Source of the DNA: Amphritea atlantica
GTDB taxonomy: Bacteria > Pseudomonadota > Gammaproteobacteria > Pseudomonadales > Balneatricaceae
Direction: 5' to 3'
DNA length: 64,000 nt
Assembly (NCBI RefSeq): GCF_018860855.1
Contig: NZ_JAHKQE010000022.1
Span: 1-64,000 of the forward strand
In this document: positions 1 through 8,645 of the stretch, piece after piece
Layout: the number at the start of each line of letters is the position of its first letter
Numbering within the stretch: the first letter of the stretch is position 1
The notes under the pieces: generated by a model
The model's input: only the letters and a program-made list of their open reading frames with translations
What the model was told of the DNA's origin: nothing
Database searches by the model: none
Position numbers and translations under genes: made by a program

Positions 1-280
1 CCTTGCTGAGGTAACTCAGGTATTAGCCGGCGCGGCGGCCTGTGTTTCCGTTGATACCGGTTTATCCCATATGGCGGCAGCCCTTGATCGACCTAATGTG
101 ATCCTCTTTGGCCCTACCGACCCAGGGCTTGTTGGCGGCTATGGTAAAGATCAAATCTGCCTCGAAGCGTCTCAACAACAGCCGAGCGGTCGAGTGGTTG
201 AACCCGCTGTGTTTGCCGATCTTACGCCTGATATTGTGTGGCAGACGCTGACCTCACACTGTTTTCACCCTGAGGATTAG
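1..280 (+). CDS. waaC: Lipopolysaccharide heptosyltransferase I, C-terminal fragment
   Basis: The gene enters from the left edge, reading in frame from base 2, and stops with TAG at 278-280. The visible piece carries the GT9 signature: SVDTGLSH, then AAALDRP, then LFGPTDPG followed by a GGYGK stretch. This is the ADP-heptose binding C-terminal lobe of WaaC, which adds the first L,D-heptose to Kdo of the inner core on the cytoplasmic face. An internal ATG at 71 is not the start, because homologous sequence continues upstream of it. The next gene begins 3 bases later, so the two are probably cotranscribed. Family assignment is firm; choosing WaaC over WaaF rests on the GPTDPG/GGYG signature. 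Confidence 0.85.
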   Translation, partial: LAEVTQVLAGAAACVSVDTGLSHMAAALDRPNVILFGPTDPGLVGGYGKDQICLEASQQQPSGRVVEPAVFADLTPDIVWQTLTSHCFHPED

Positions 281-283
281 CCT

Positions 284-1318
284 GTGTCCTGCTCTGTGTA
301 TTTCGTCTCTACTCTGTTGCATCTGTTTACCGCGACCGCCATTGCTGGAGAACGTAAACATGAAACAGCGGTTCTGGTGTTCATCGATCAGCCCGAAGGT
401 GCAACGCCGCAAATTGTGACACTAGTTGAACAATGGAAACTCTCTCCTTTTGCCGAACAACACCTGTTTTTTGGCCGTTTGAAAGGGGGGCTGAATAAGC
501 TTAAAAAACGACGTCGTCTTTTTCATAATCTTAAAGGGCTGATTGAACGTTTAGCGCCGGATCATATTTTTGTCGGGAACGATCGTCGTATTGAATTTCA
601 GTACGCCATGCATATCGCCAGTTCAAACGCTAAGACGGTAACTGGTCATTATATGGATGAGGGGACCTTCACCTATGTTGGCCGAGAAGCCTCTAGTGGA
701 GTGGGTGATGTGGTTGTGGATAACTTGCTGAAAAAGCTGTTCTACGGTGCTTGGTGGAAAAACCCTGCAACGGTAGGAGCTTCCGGTTGGATAAACGAGA
801 TCCATGTAGCGTTTCCGACGCTCATTGATGCGCGTTTGCGCGCTAAAACAGTTCATTGTCTTTCTGCGGCGAGTTTTCAATCGGCTTCCTTGAAGCAACT
901 TTCGCAGATGATGTTGCAAGTGAATGGTGTTACTAAAGAACAGATTTATGGGCTCGATGTATTAATCACGCTTCCGCATGAGTCGCTGTTTGAAAAAAAT
1001 CCTGACTATCGTGATAAAATCTTGGCATTGATCGCCGGATTAGAGGGGGCTGTTGCGGTTAAATATCACCCCCGCAATAGCGGTGAAGATGCGCTTAATC
1101 TGCAGCCTTTAGGCATCCAGCTGTTACCATCATCGATTAGTTATGAAGCGATTCTGCCTTTATTAAATAGTGATGTGACGGTGGTGGGTGATGTTTCCTC
1201 AACCCTGTTGTTAACTAGGTGGTTGAGGCCGGAGGTTAAGACTATTTCTTATCGAAACGGCACAGAAAACAAAAATTTCGAGCAACTGTTTAGTAATCTT
1301 GGTATTCAGGTGCTTTAA
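284..1318 (+). CDS. Sialyltransferase-like (polysialyltransferase-type) glycosyltransferase
   Basis: This 344-residue protein starts with GTG, 3 bases after the waaC stop. It carries three motifs typical of bacterial sialyltransferase families (GT38/GT52 and relatives): a D/E-D/E-G motif (YMDEG, residues 123-127), an HP motif (KYHP, 260-263) and a later SS pair (GDVSS, 302-306). In those enzymes Asp/Glu of DEG is the catalytic base and the His binds the CMP moiety. No transmembrane segment is obvious. The position beside waaC suggests transfer of a sugar to the LPS core or a surface glycan. No CMP-sialic or CMP-Kdo synthesis gene lies in the window, so the donor is unknown. The motif reading is direct; the activity is inferred. 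Confidence 0.65.
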   Translation: MSCSVYFVSTLLHLFTATAIAGERKHETAVLVFIDQPEGATPQIVTLVEQWKLSPFAEQHLFFGRLKGGLNKLKKRRRLFHNLKGLIERLAPDHIFVGNDRRIEFQYAMHIASSNAKTVTGHYMDEGTFTYVGREASSGVGDVVVDNLLKKLFYGAWWKNPATVGASGWINEIHVAFPTLIDARLRAKTVHCLSAASFQSASLKQLSQMMLQVNGVTKEQIYGLDVLITLPHESLFEKNPDYRDKILALIAGLEGAVAVKYHPRNSGEDALNLQPLGIQLLPSSISYEAILPLLNSDVTVVGDVSSTLLLTRWLRPEVKTISYRNGTENKNFEQLFSNLGIQVL

Positions 1319-1345
1319 TCCGCGAGGCGGTACTGAGGAAAAACG

Positions 1346-2209
1346 ATGAAGCTGGCTATGAATTATCTTATCAAGAATGAGGCCGGTATTATTCTTGATA
1401 ATATTAAAGTGCACTCGAAGCTGGGTGCTGATTGCTTTGTTATCATCGATAACGGCTCTACTGATAATACCCGTGAACTGTTAGATTCTGTTAAAGACCA
1501 ATATGAAATGATAATTATTGACCGGCCATTGCTTGATTACCAGCAGAGTAATTGGAAAACAGAGATGGCTAAAACGGCGGCTAAGCAGCTAGGTGCTGAT
1601 TGGAGTATTGCCAATGATGCTGATGAGTTCTGGATTCCGAAAGATGGTAATTTGAAAACAGAAATGACTAAAGGTGGGTCGATATTAGCCTGCCCTCGCC
1701 ACAATATGCTTTATGATCGAGAAGCTTTTGATGCTGAAGCGCCTTACTATACCCAAACGAACCGCGTTCAGTATCCTATTGACTACCCAAAGGGTATTCA
1801 ATGCTCAGAGCCTCACTTGTCGATAATGATGGGGCAGATCCATGGAAAAGTTGCTGTGCGATCTGCGGGTTTACTGAGAGTTAAAGGTGGAAATCACCGT
1901 GCTTGGCATGCCTGGGGGTGGTTGAATGAAAAACAGTCTGAAAATATTAGTGTGTACCATTACCCTATCCGCTCAAAGGCGAAATTCATTCAAAATATTG
2001 AAAATCGAAAAGCGTTACTCGAGGCCGGTATAACAAAAATGGGCGATCACTATCGCCGTTGGGTGGCGATAATGACTGATGGTGATTTTGACCAAGAGTT
2101 AGAAAGGTTAGTGCTTAATACCGATTATAAGAAGGTTTTGAAGAATATCGGTGTTATAACGGAAGATGTGAAAGCGTGCGAAGTAATTAGTCATATATTA
2201 AAAAATTAA
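1346..2209 (+). CDS. Glycosyltransferase family 2 protein, copy 1 of a tandem pair
   Basis: A 287-residue GT-A type transferase of the Glyco_tranf_2_4 group. Residues 10-12 (KNE) and DNGSTDNT at 35-42 form the nucleotide-sugar binding start. DADEFW at 91-96 contains the metal-binding DxD. A KGGNHRA segment and an HYPIR segment lie in the C-terminal half, typical of this group. It has no membrane anchor. The following gene is a diverged duplicate with the same motifs in the same order. Acceptor and sugar cannot be read from sequence; an LPS core or surface polysaccharide role is inferred from the neighbours. The base composition is clearly more AT-rich than msbA-hldE downstream, which suggests acquisition by transfer. 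Confidence 0.8.
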   Translation: MKLAMNYLIKNEAGIILDNIKVHSKLGADCFVIIDNGSTDNTRELLDSVKDQYEMIIIDRPLLDYQQSNWKTEMAKTAAKQLGADWSIANDADEFWIPKDGNLKTEMTKGGSILACPRHNMLYDREAFDAEAPYYTQTNRVQYPIDYPKGIQCSEPHLSIMMGQIHGKVAVRSAGLLRVKGGNHRAWHAWGWLNEKQSENISVYHYPIRSKAKFIQNIENRKALLEAGITKMGDHYRRWVAIMTDGDFDQELERLVLNTDYKKVLKNIGVITEDVKACEVISHILKN

Positions 2210-2240
2210 TATAAATTGAATTATTGTATTAGGATTAATA

Positions 2241-3095
2241 ATGCGATTAGTCATGACCCTGTTAGTAAAAAATGAAGTTGATATTATTGAAAAAAATATC
2301 CGATTTCATCACAGCCAAGGTGTTGATGCCTTTTGCATCATGGATAATGGTTCGACTGACGGTACACAGGATATTATCGCTAAGCTGCAAAAGGAATTTG
2401 AGATTTTTCTTGAAATTAATCTTGAGAAATATAATCAGGGTCCATGGATGACTTATTTGGCTAAAAAGTCTCGTCAACTATTCAATGCTGATCTTATTAT
2501 TAGTAATGATGCAGATGAATTCTGGGTTGCATCAACAGGTAATCTTAAAAATCATCTAAGTCCTAGTGACAGTATTGTTACGGTGCCACGGTATAATTTT
2601 TTACAATCTATTGACGATATGTCTAGCAAAGTATGCTTCAGCAAAAGTCTTTACAAGGTTGTAAGCCCTATTCTCTACTCTAAAGAGCAACAGGAGAGTA
2701 AGGCCGAATTGGCGCTGCTTCTTGCAAAAATAAGTCCTAAAGTGATTGTTAACCCGAACGGGCTTTTGAAAATAAAAGGTGGGAACCATCGTGCAAAGCA
2801 TCTAAAGTTCTGGGGTCATAGAGAGTGTAATGATATAGAGGTTCATCATTATCCAATTAGAAACTACAGTCAGTTTGAAAACAATATAATTAACCGTAAA
2901 AAATTACTTGATAGTAGCTCAAATGTTCGCATGGGGTTTCATTACAAACGATGGGTAAGGTTGTATGAGTCTGGATTACTTGAAGATGAGTTTAAAAAAA
3001 TGTCATTTGATCAGGCATCTATGTCATTCTTGATTGATCTTGGAGTTGTAGAGCTTGCTTCTGAGTCATTGTATTCTAAATTGCAAAGGATTTAG
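2241..3095 (+). CDS. Glycosyltransferase family 2 protein, copy 2 of a tandem pair
   Basis: A 284-residue paralogue of the gene just upstream. The shared motifs are KNE near the N-terminus, MDNGSTDGT, SNDADEFW, KGGNHRA, HHYPIRN and a final HYKRW. The central part (after PRYNFL) differs strongly from copy 1, so acceptor or donor preference may have changed after duplication. A poly-A-rich AGGATTAATA precedes the ATG as a weak ribosome binding site. The gene is very AT-rich. It probably acts in the cytoplasm on the same glycan as its neighbours; the actual linkage is unknown. Confidence 0.8.
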   Translation: MRLVMTLLVKNEVDIIEKNIRFHHSQGVDAFCIMDNGSTDGTQDIIAKLQKEFEIFLEINLEKYNQGPWMTYLAKKSRQLFNADLIISNDADEFWVASTGNLKNHLSPSDSIVTVPRYNFLQSIDDMSSKVCFSKSLYKVVSPILYSKEQQESKAELALLLAKISPKVIVNPNGLLKIKGGNHRAKHLKFWGHRECNDIEVHHYPIRNYSQFENNIINRKKLLDSSSNVRMGFHYKRWVRLYESGLLEDEFKKMSFDQASMSFLIDLGVVELASESLYSKLQRI

Positions 3096-3102
3096 TTGAT
3101 TT

Positions 3103-4224
3103 ATGATTTTATTCTTTGTTAATAATCGTGCGTCTGAAAAATATTTTAGTATCTTAAAAGAACATTTGCTGTCAGAGAAAGAGTCGGCGGAGGTGTTTAG
3201 GGATAGTTTATTTCGGTGGCCGGACTTACATGCCTTACGTGAGATGCCTTTAAACTTAATAAAAGAAAAAATAAATATTGAGGTTGCGAAAGCACGTCGC
3301 TTGAAAACGATATATTTTTGGCTGCTTTTTGTTAAATCATGCTGGCTTTATTTATGCGATGTTCGCACAATTAAGCAGAAGAGCCCTTCGTCGGTTGTTG
3401 TTTGGAATGGACTTATGCTCAGAAGGGCTTTGTTTGTTATGGCTGCACAACGGTTTGATATAAAAACGATTTTTATTGAAAATGGGCTGTTACCAGAGAC
3501 AACGGTTGTTGATGGTCAAGGGATTAACTTTAAGAACTCAGTCCCTCGATCAGTAAGTTTTTATAAAGAGTACCAAGAGAAAATTCCGACGGAGTTACCT
3601 AAAAAGCTTGTGCCTAGGGCCGCAAAAACACAAAAAACGGTGTCAGGTCGACCTCTTCCTGATCGTTACGTTTTTGTACCATTTCAGGTTGATACTGATT
3701 CGCAGATTCTGCTTTTTTCACCTTGGATTACTTCCATGGAACACCTTTTTAATGTGATTATGTCCATTGGGCGGACTGACGCTAATGTGAAATTTGTGTT
3801 CAAAGAACACCCCTCTAGCCCTGTTGATTATCGTTATTTGCATTCTGAAATTGATCCTGAAGTAGGTTTTTTTGCAAATGAATACAGCACTCAGGAATTA
3901 ATTGAAAAGTCTGACGCTGTTATTACCATAAACTCAACGGTTGGAATTGAAAGTTTGTTATTGAATAAAAAAGTTATCTGTTTAGGAGATGCCTTTTATA
4001 ATATAGAAGGTATTACCTTAAAGGCAGAATCAGCATCAGAACTTAAGCATATAATCAGTAGTATCGATAATATAGACTTAGATAGAGAAATTGTCTGCAA
4101 TTTTCTTCGGTATTTAAAAGGAGAGTATCTAGTTAAAGGGAGTTGGAGATCGCCCTCACCGGAACATTTAGATCACATGATGTCAAGAATTCTACAAATT
4201 AAACGCAGTACTGACGTTAGTTAG
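3103..4224 (+). CDS. KpsS/KpsC-like capsule or surface polysaccharide glycosyltransferase
   Basis: A 373-residue protein resembling the capsule polysaccharide biosynthesis family (Kdo transferases KpsS and KpsC). Diagnostic stretches are FIENGLLP (124-131) followed by TTVVDGQGIN, FKEHPSS (233-239), and NSTVGIESLLL (277-287), the C-terminal nucleotide-binding part of a GT-B-like fold. Known KpsS/C proteins build the beta-Kdo linker on lysophosphatidylglycerol for capsule export, but no kps export genes are in view. A role in decorating LPS is equally possible. The start lies 7 bases after the previous stop. It is the last gene of the rightward AT-rich run. Family assignment is good; function is inferred. 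Confidence 0.7.
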   Translation: MILFFVNNRASEKYFSILKEHLLSEKESAEVFRDSLFRWPDLHALREMPLNLIKEKINIEVAKARRLKTIYFWLLFVKSCWLYLCDVRTIKQKSPSSVVVWNGLMLRRALFVMAAQRFDIKTIFIENGLLPETTVVDGQGINFKNSVPRSVSFYKEYQEKIPTELPKKLVPRAAKTQKTVSGRPLPDRYVFVPFQVDTDSQILLFSPWITSMEHLFNVIMSIGRTDANVKFVFKEHPSSPVDYRYLHSEIDPEVGFFANEYSTQELIEKSDAVITINSTVGIESLLLNKKVICLGDAFYNIEGITLKAESASELKHIISSIDNIDLDREIVCNFLRYLKGEYLVKGSWRSPSPEHLDHMMSRILQIKRSTDVS

Positions 4225-4643
4225 GGGATGTTTGAGAAATTTTGATTTTTTCATCCGAATAAGAATGATTCTGTACCAGTTTTAGAGTTTTTCTTAGCTG
4301 CTTAAATTCTGTGCCAGATAAGTTCTAGCTCTATAGGTCTGTGTGCTTATTCAGTGATCATCAAAATGATTTTTTCACCTTCAATATTCATATTAATAAT
4401 GGTGTGAATCGCTTTGCTGACATGCGGCTTTTAATTTTACTTAGTAATGGATAGTGTCGAGCTAGGCGATAGGATAAATAGCATCTAAATCGCACTTTCG
4501 CCAACCTTTAAACTAGAGTAATCGCTTATCCATTACAGGATTTGGTGCTATTGGAAAGAGTTATACCATATATATCTCTCGATCAAGTTTTGTGGGAGGT
4601 TAAAGAAATTGTACAGAGTTCTGAAAACTGCCAATTATAATTT
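4225..4643. other. Convergent intergenic region, 419 bp, AT-rich
   Basis: This gap lies between the stops of two converging glycosyltransferase genes. It holds no convincing open frame and no clear GC-rich hairpin followed by a T run. The only structure seen is a set of GTAAT-containing inverted repeats at 4444-4536 (listed separately). It may be debris of a small mobile element or of a lost gene in a variable glycan locus. Confidence 0.5.
4444..4536. repeat. Nested inverted repeat, possible miniature element remnant
   Basis: GTAATGGATA at 4444-4453 is matched exactly by TATCCATTAC at 4527-4536, giving 10-bp arms 73 bases apart. Inside lie GCGAT (4466-4470) and ATCGC (4489-4493), and a second GTAAT at 4518-4522 that pairs with ATTAC at 4532-4536. 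The 93-bp size and nested symmetry resemble a MITE end pair. No target-site duplication was recognised, so the mobile-element reading is tentative. Confidence 0.3.
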
Positions 4644-5747
4644 TTAAGAATTTTTTTTGTTATTTATTATCGGTTGATATAATTCATCATAATATCTTTT
4701 TGATATCTTACTCCATGAGTTTTTTTCTGCAAGTTTTCGGCCATAGATAGATAGTTTATTTCGGAGAGCTGGATCGTTAATTATTTTTTCACACAGGTTG
4801 TGAAGGCTTTCCTTGTCTCCGTTATTGCTAATCAATGCTGTTTCATTATGAGTGAAAAGGTCTGGAACCATACCTACTGAACTTGTGACGAGAGGGATCC
4901 CGCTGGAAGGCGCTTCTAGAGCGGCTTTGGGGCCTCCTTCTATTCTAGAGGCGATGAGGTATAAATCTAATGCATTGTAGAAAGGGGCTACATCATCTGC
5001 ATAATCTAAATATCCTGTATGATAAAATTTCACCTCAGATTTTAATAATCTATTTTTAACATATCCTCGGGCAGGGCCACTTAAAAGTACGAATATATTA
5101 TAACTTTCATTAAGCTTTTCTATTACATCGCAGAAAATATCTGGTCCTTTTTCTAGTTTTGGTCTTTCTCCGTCATCCCATCCATAACTATCTTTTTGAA
5201 ATGAACCAATAACAAAAGCATCATCAGGTATTCCGATTTTTTTACGGAATTTTACTTTTTCTTCATTAGGGATCGGTTTGAAAATATCTATATCAACACC
5301 TAAAGGTATTATGTGCATTTTGTCTTTTGATGCTCCATTTCTGATAAGAATTTCTGCAGTGGATGAACACGATGTATGCCAAAATGCTAAGCCTTTGTCT
5401 AGTTTTGGCACTAATGCGAGCCTTTTGTCGTTATCTAAAACATGAAACCAGGTAAGTCCACATTGTGCCTCTTTCGATGGCCAGCGAATTTTTTTTCTAT
5501 ATAGAGCATTAGTAACGCCTCCTATATGTAATATTCCATGTTTAATTCCATGATGGCTAGTTGTTATCTTTCCAATCTGGTTAGGCAAGAACTTCATTAA
5601 GCACTCTCCATCATGTCTTGTCGACCACACAGTATCATTTACAAGATAACGTACTTTTTTATCTGAAAGTTTGTTTGATTGACCTATTTTTATATCGCGG
5701 ATGAAATTGTTATATCTATTGATCATGCGCTTTATGATTTTTTTCAT
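4644..5747 (-). CDS. Glycosyltransferase family 4 (GT-B) protein
   Basis: A 367-residue GT-B transferase. The C-terminal Rossmann half shows KLEKGPDIF, a GYLDYADDVAPFYNALDLY run and the donor-binding E-x7-E motif in EGGPKAALEA (270-279), followed by SSGIPLVTSSVG. The N-terminal half includes SHHGIKHGILHIGG, probably acceptor binding. It retains the retaining-GT4 layout used in LPS and exopolysaccharide synthesis. The gene is strikingly AT-rich and is transcribed leftward, with its start 14 bases after the stop of the acyltransferase gene, so it could be cotranscribed with it. The substrate is unknown. Confidence 0.8.
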   Translation of the reverse strand: MKKIIKRMINRYNNFIRDIKIGQSNKLSDKKVRYLVNDTVWSTRHDGECLMKFLPNQIGKITTSHHGIKHGILHIGGVTNALYRKKIRWPSKEAQCGLTWFHVLDNDKRLALVPKLDKGLAFWHTSCSSTAEILIRNGASKDKMHIIPLGVDIDIFKPIPNEEKVKFRKKIGIPDDAFVIGSFQKDSYGWDDGERPKLEKGPDIFCDVIEKLNESYNIFVLLSGPARGYVKNRLLKSEVKFYHTGYLDYADDVAPFYNALDLYLIASRIEGGPKAALEAPSSGIPLVTSSVGMVPDLFTHNETALISNNGDKESLHNLCEKIINDPALRNKLSIYGRKLAEKNSWSKISKRYYDELYQPIINNKKNS

Positions 5748-5761
5748 TTATATGGCTCTAG

Positions 5762-6706
5762 TCAGATTTTATTGTGTGGGGAGGTATTAATTTTCATATA
5801 GTTTTTTTTGCCGCTTATTTGCGTCTTAAAGCGTTTATGGACCCACATATATTGAGAAGGTGCTTTACGAATCCCCTCTTCGATCGACTGGTTGACGAGA
5901 ATCGCATCCTGTTCTTCCGATCCAGAGGGGAAACCTTCAACGTTATGACACTCTACAATATAGCCTGAGTTATCTGGTTTTCGTCTGCAATCGAATCTGA
6001 TTAGCGGTGAATTATTCAAAGCATGCATTTTGGTTGTGGCAATAGTGGTAGCGGCTTGGTGACCAAAAAAGGGGACAAAAACCGCACCTTTACGGCCTAA
6101 ATCCTGATCCGGGGCATACCAGATGCAGTGATTATTGCGCAAGGCGCGTAGTACTTGGCGGGTTTTTTTTCGTTCGATGGGAAAGCCGAATCGCTGTCTT
6201 CCACGGACAAAGAACCACTCCAGCATCGGGTTGTCATGCTTTCTATATAGCGTGCTGCAGGGCTTGCCGTGTAATGAAAATAGCAGACCTGCGAGATCTA
6301 AACAGGAGTAGTGCCAACCCAGCAAGATAATCCCATTGCCTTTGGCTAGTTGCTGATCTAACAGATCAAAATTTACAAACTCTGTGCGTTGGCGAAAAAA
6401 ATTTTCGTCTTTCCAGTACGCCCAGCCGGTCTCGATAAGCCCTATCGCGTTGTTTTCGAAGACCTCTTTTACGCGCTGCTGTTGCTCTTGCGGCGATAGT
6501 TCTGGGAAGCAGAGCTGAATATTAACCGTGGTGATATGTCGACGTTGTTTCATTAAACGGTATAGAACTCGGCCTAGGTGCTTGCCGATCGATAAGCCCC
6601 AGCGGTAAGGAAGGGCAGAAATCAGGCGCAGTAGTGCGATACCAAGCCATATTGGCCAATATTTAGGTGCAATAAAATCTGCCCAGCATGCTTCTTTGTT
6701 GCCCAC
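5762..6706 (-). CDS. lpxL: Lipid A biosynthesis lauroyl/late acyltransferase (LpxL/HtrB family)
   Basis: An inner-membrane enzyme that adds a secondary acyl chain from acyl-ACP to Kdo2-lipid IVA. The family-typical APKYWPIWLG and LPYRWG start a hydrophobic N-terminal anchor. The catalytic HX4D is HYSCLD (His 132, Asp 137 from the chosen start). RKHDNP, PDQD and PFFGH segments follow. The open frame extends to a TTG at 6736, but GTG at 6706 is preferred: it has TGGA six bases upstream, gives the usual N-terminal length, and leaves room for a TATAAT at 6736-6741. The gene is divergent from msbA, which exports the product. The C-terminal tail (KTQISGKK onward) is a little long and lysine-rich. 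Confidence 0.85.
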   Translation of the reverse strand: MGNKEACWADFIAPKYWPIWLGIALLRLISALPYRWGLSIGKHLGRVLYRLMKQRRHITTVNIQLCFPELSPQEQQQRVKEVFENNAIGLIETGWAYWKDENFFRQRTEFVNFDLLDQQLAKGNGIILLGWHYSCLDLAGLLFSLHGKPCSTLYRKHDNPMLEWFFVRGRQRFGFPIERKKTRQVLRALRNNHCIWYAPDQDLGRKGAVFVPFFGHQAATTIATTKMHALNNSPLIRFDCRRKPDNSGYIVECHNVEGFPSGSEEQDAILVNQSIEEGIRKAPSQYMWVHKRFKTQISGKKNYMKINTSPHNKI

Positions 6707-6735
6707 AATTAATCCAGATACTGTAAAATCCAGCA

Positions 6736-6743
6736 ATTATAAT
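6736..6743. promoter_or_regulatory. Shared -10-like element between lpxL and msbA
   Basis: ATTATAAT is self-complementary and offers TATAAT on both strands (6738-6743 rightward, 6736-6741 leftward) in the divergent gap. A leftward transcript would give a leader of about 23 bases before the GTG at 6706. No good -35 hexamer is visible on either side, so this is a candidate only. Confidence 0.35.
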
Positions 6744-6851
6744 ATTCGTGCTCAAGGAACACTAGCATCAAGTCAGATCTACTTTGTTGGTTTGGGGGTT
6801 GATGGCTTTTGTTTCGGGGGTGGTAGTGAATCAATAAGAGTTTTCTTCTTT

Positions 6852-8645
6852 GTGAAAAAAGATAACAGCGTACAGGTTTATCTACGCCTGCTGCAGTATG
6901 TCAAAAAGTATTGGGCGCCCTTTCTACTCAGTGTGGTCGGTTTTGCTGTTTATGCTGGCTCTCAAACGGCTGCGGCAAAGTGGCTTGAGGCGTTTGTCGA
7001 CACCGTTGGTTCAGGACAGTTGGATAACCGCGGAGTACTGGCGTTGGCGGTGTTAGGAATCTTCTTTATTCGGGGCTTAGGCACCTTCTTAGGCAACTAT
7101 GGCCTGTCCTATGTCGCCCGGTTTGTGGTGCATGATTTACGCACCGATCTGTTCAAACATCTGTTGCTCTTACCCAGTAGTTATTTTCATCAGCACTCCA
7201 GCGGTGAGCTGTTGGCTAAGTTGACCTACAACGTTGAGCAGGTGACGGGGGCGGCAACCAATGCGCTTAAAGTGGCGATCCGTGAAGGGTTTACGGTGCT
7301 TGGCTTGTTTGGCTATATGCTCTACCTCAATTGGAAATTAACCCTATTGTTTTTGGTGATCGGGCCCGTGGTTGGGGTCGTGGTGGGTTTTGCTGCCCGC
7401 CGTATGCGTGGTATTAGCGGACATGTACAGAAGAGCGTGGGGGATATTACCTCGTCGGCGTCCGAAGCGATCAAAGGCTATCAGGTTGTACGGATCTTTG
7501 GTGCTACTGATCTCGAAATTGACCGTTTTACGAAAGTCAGTCAGCAGAATCGTCGCCAAGTGATGAAAATGGTGGTGACTCAGTCAGTCACTACGCCGGT
7601 AGTGCAGATGATGGTGGCGGGTGTCATTGCGCTAATGACCTTTTTGGCGATGGACCCTGAGTTGATCAAAGAGATGTCCACGGGGCAGTTTATTGCCTTT
7701 ATCTCCGCGGCCGCATTGATGGCAAAACCGGTGCGTTCATTAACTGAGATCAGCAGTATGGTACAGCAAGGGTTGGCGGCATCTGAAAGTGTTTTTGAAG
7801 TCGTCGATACCCCGCCAGAAAAAGATACCGGATTACATGATCCTGATAGTGTTAAGGGTGCACTGGAAATAAGAGGTCTAGGGTTTAGTTACGAAGCCGA
7901 TGGCCAGAAAGTACTGGACAATATCAACCTGAATATCCAACCGGGTGAAACCATTGCCTTGGTAGGCAAGTCGGGCAGTGGCAAGTCGACTCTGGCGGGT
8001 TTATTGCCGCGCTTTTATGATGTTACTGAGGGGGAAATCCTCCTCGATGGGCAAAATATACAAGAGTATAAATTGACCAGTTTACGGCGTCAGATCGCGC
8101 TAGTGAATCAGCAGGTGATTTTGTTTAATGGCACCATCGCCGAAAATATTGCTTATGGCAGCATGGCTGGCTGCTCCCGAGAGATGATCGAAGCGGCAGC
8201 AGAAGCGGCCCACGTGGCGGAGTTTGTGCAGCACCTGCCGGACGGCTTGGATACCATGGTCGGCGAGAACGGTGTGTTACTCTCCGGTGGTCAGCGACAG
8301 CGGATTGCGATTGCCCGAGCGATTCTTAAAGATGCGCCGATTTTAATTCTCGATGAAGCAACTTCAGCGCTGGATACCGAATCTGAACGTCATATTCAGG
8401 ATGCCTTGGAAAATGTGATGCAGGGGCGGACCACCTTGATGATCGCTCACCGCTTGTCGACTATTGAGAATGCTGACCGTATTTTGGTGATGGAGGCAGG
8501 CCGGATTGTCGAGCAAGGCTCGCATGCCGAGTTATTGCAGCAACAAGGTATCTATGCCAATTTACACCGGTTACAGTTTTCTGAAGCCGCCGTTATCACC
8601 GATACAGATTTAGAACAATCTTCCGATCAGGAGCCCACACAATGA
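6852..8645 (+). CDS. msbA: Lipid A export ATP-binding/permease protein MsbA
   Basis: A 597-residue half-transporter that flips core-lipid A across the inner membrane. The N-terminal six-helix ABC domain is followed by an ATPase domain with Walker [10 protein letters not shown] (372-380), signature LLSGGQRQR (from 476), Walker B ILILDEA with Asp 501-Glu 502, and the H-loop in IAHRLST. The open frame runs back to 6696, but those residues are unlike the family. GTG at 6852 (reading VKKDNS) gives a normal length and has TAAGAG about 11 bases upstream. The stop overlaps the hldE start by four bases (ATGA), indicating translational coupling. Confidence 0.93.
   Translation: MKKDNSVQVYLRLLQYVKKYWAPFLLSVVGFAVYAGSQTAAAKWLEAFVDTVGSGQLDNRGVLALAVLGIFFIRGLGTFLGNYGLSYVARFVVHDLRTDLFKHLLLLPSSYFHQHSSGELLAKLTYNVEQVTGAATNALKVAIREGFTVLGLFGYMLYLNWKLTLLFLVIGPVVGVVVGFAARRMRGISGHVQKSVGDITSSASEAIKGYQVVRIFGATDLEIDRFTKVSQQNRRQVMKMVVTQSVTTPVVQMMVAGVIALMTFLAMDPELIKEMSTGQFIAFISAAALMAKPVRSLTEISSMVQQGLAASESVFEVVDTPPEKDTGLHDPDSVKGALEIRGLGFSYEADGQKVLDNINLNIQPGETIALVGKSGSGKSTLAGLLPRFYDVTEGEILLDGQNIQEYKLTSLRRQIALVNQQVILFNGTIAENIAYGSMAGCSREMIEAAAEAAHVAEFVQHLPDGLDTMVGENGVLLSGGQRQRIAIARAILKDAPILILDEATSALDTESERHIQDALENVMQGRTTLMIAHRLSTIENADRILVMEAGRIVEQGSHAELLQQQGIYANLHRLQFSEAAVITDTDLEQSSDQEPTQ

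Noticed and set aside
6696-6851. N-terminal extension of MsbA by 52 residues
   Set aside because: The extra residues resemble no MsbA N-terminus and would overlap the lpxL start; GTG 6852 fits better.
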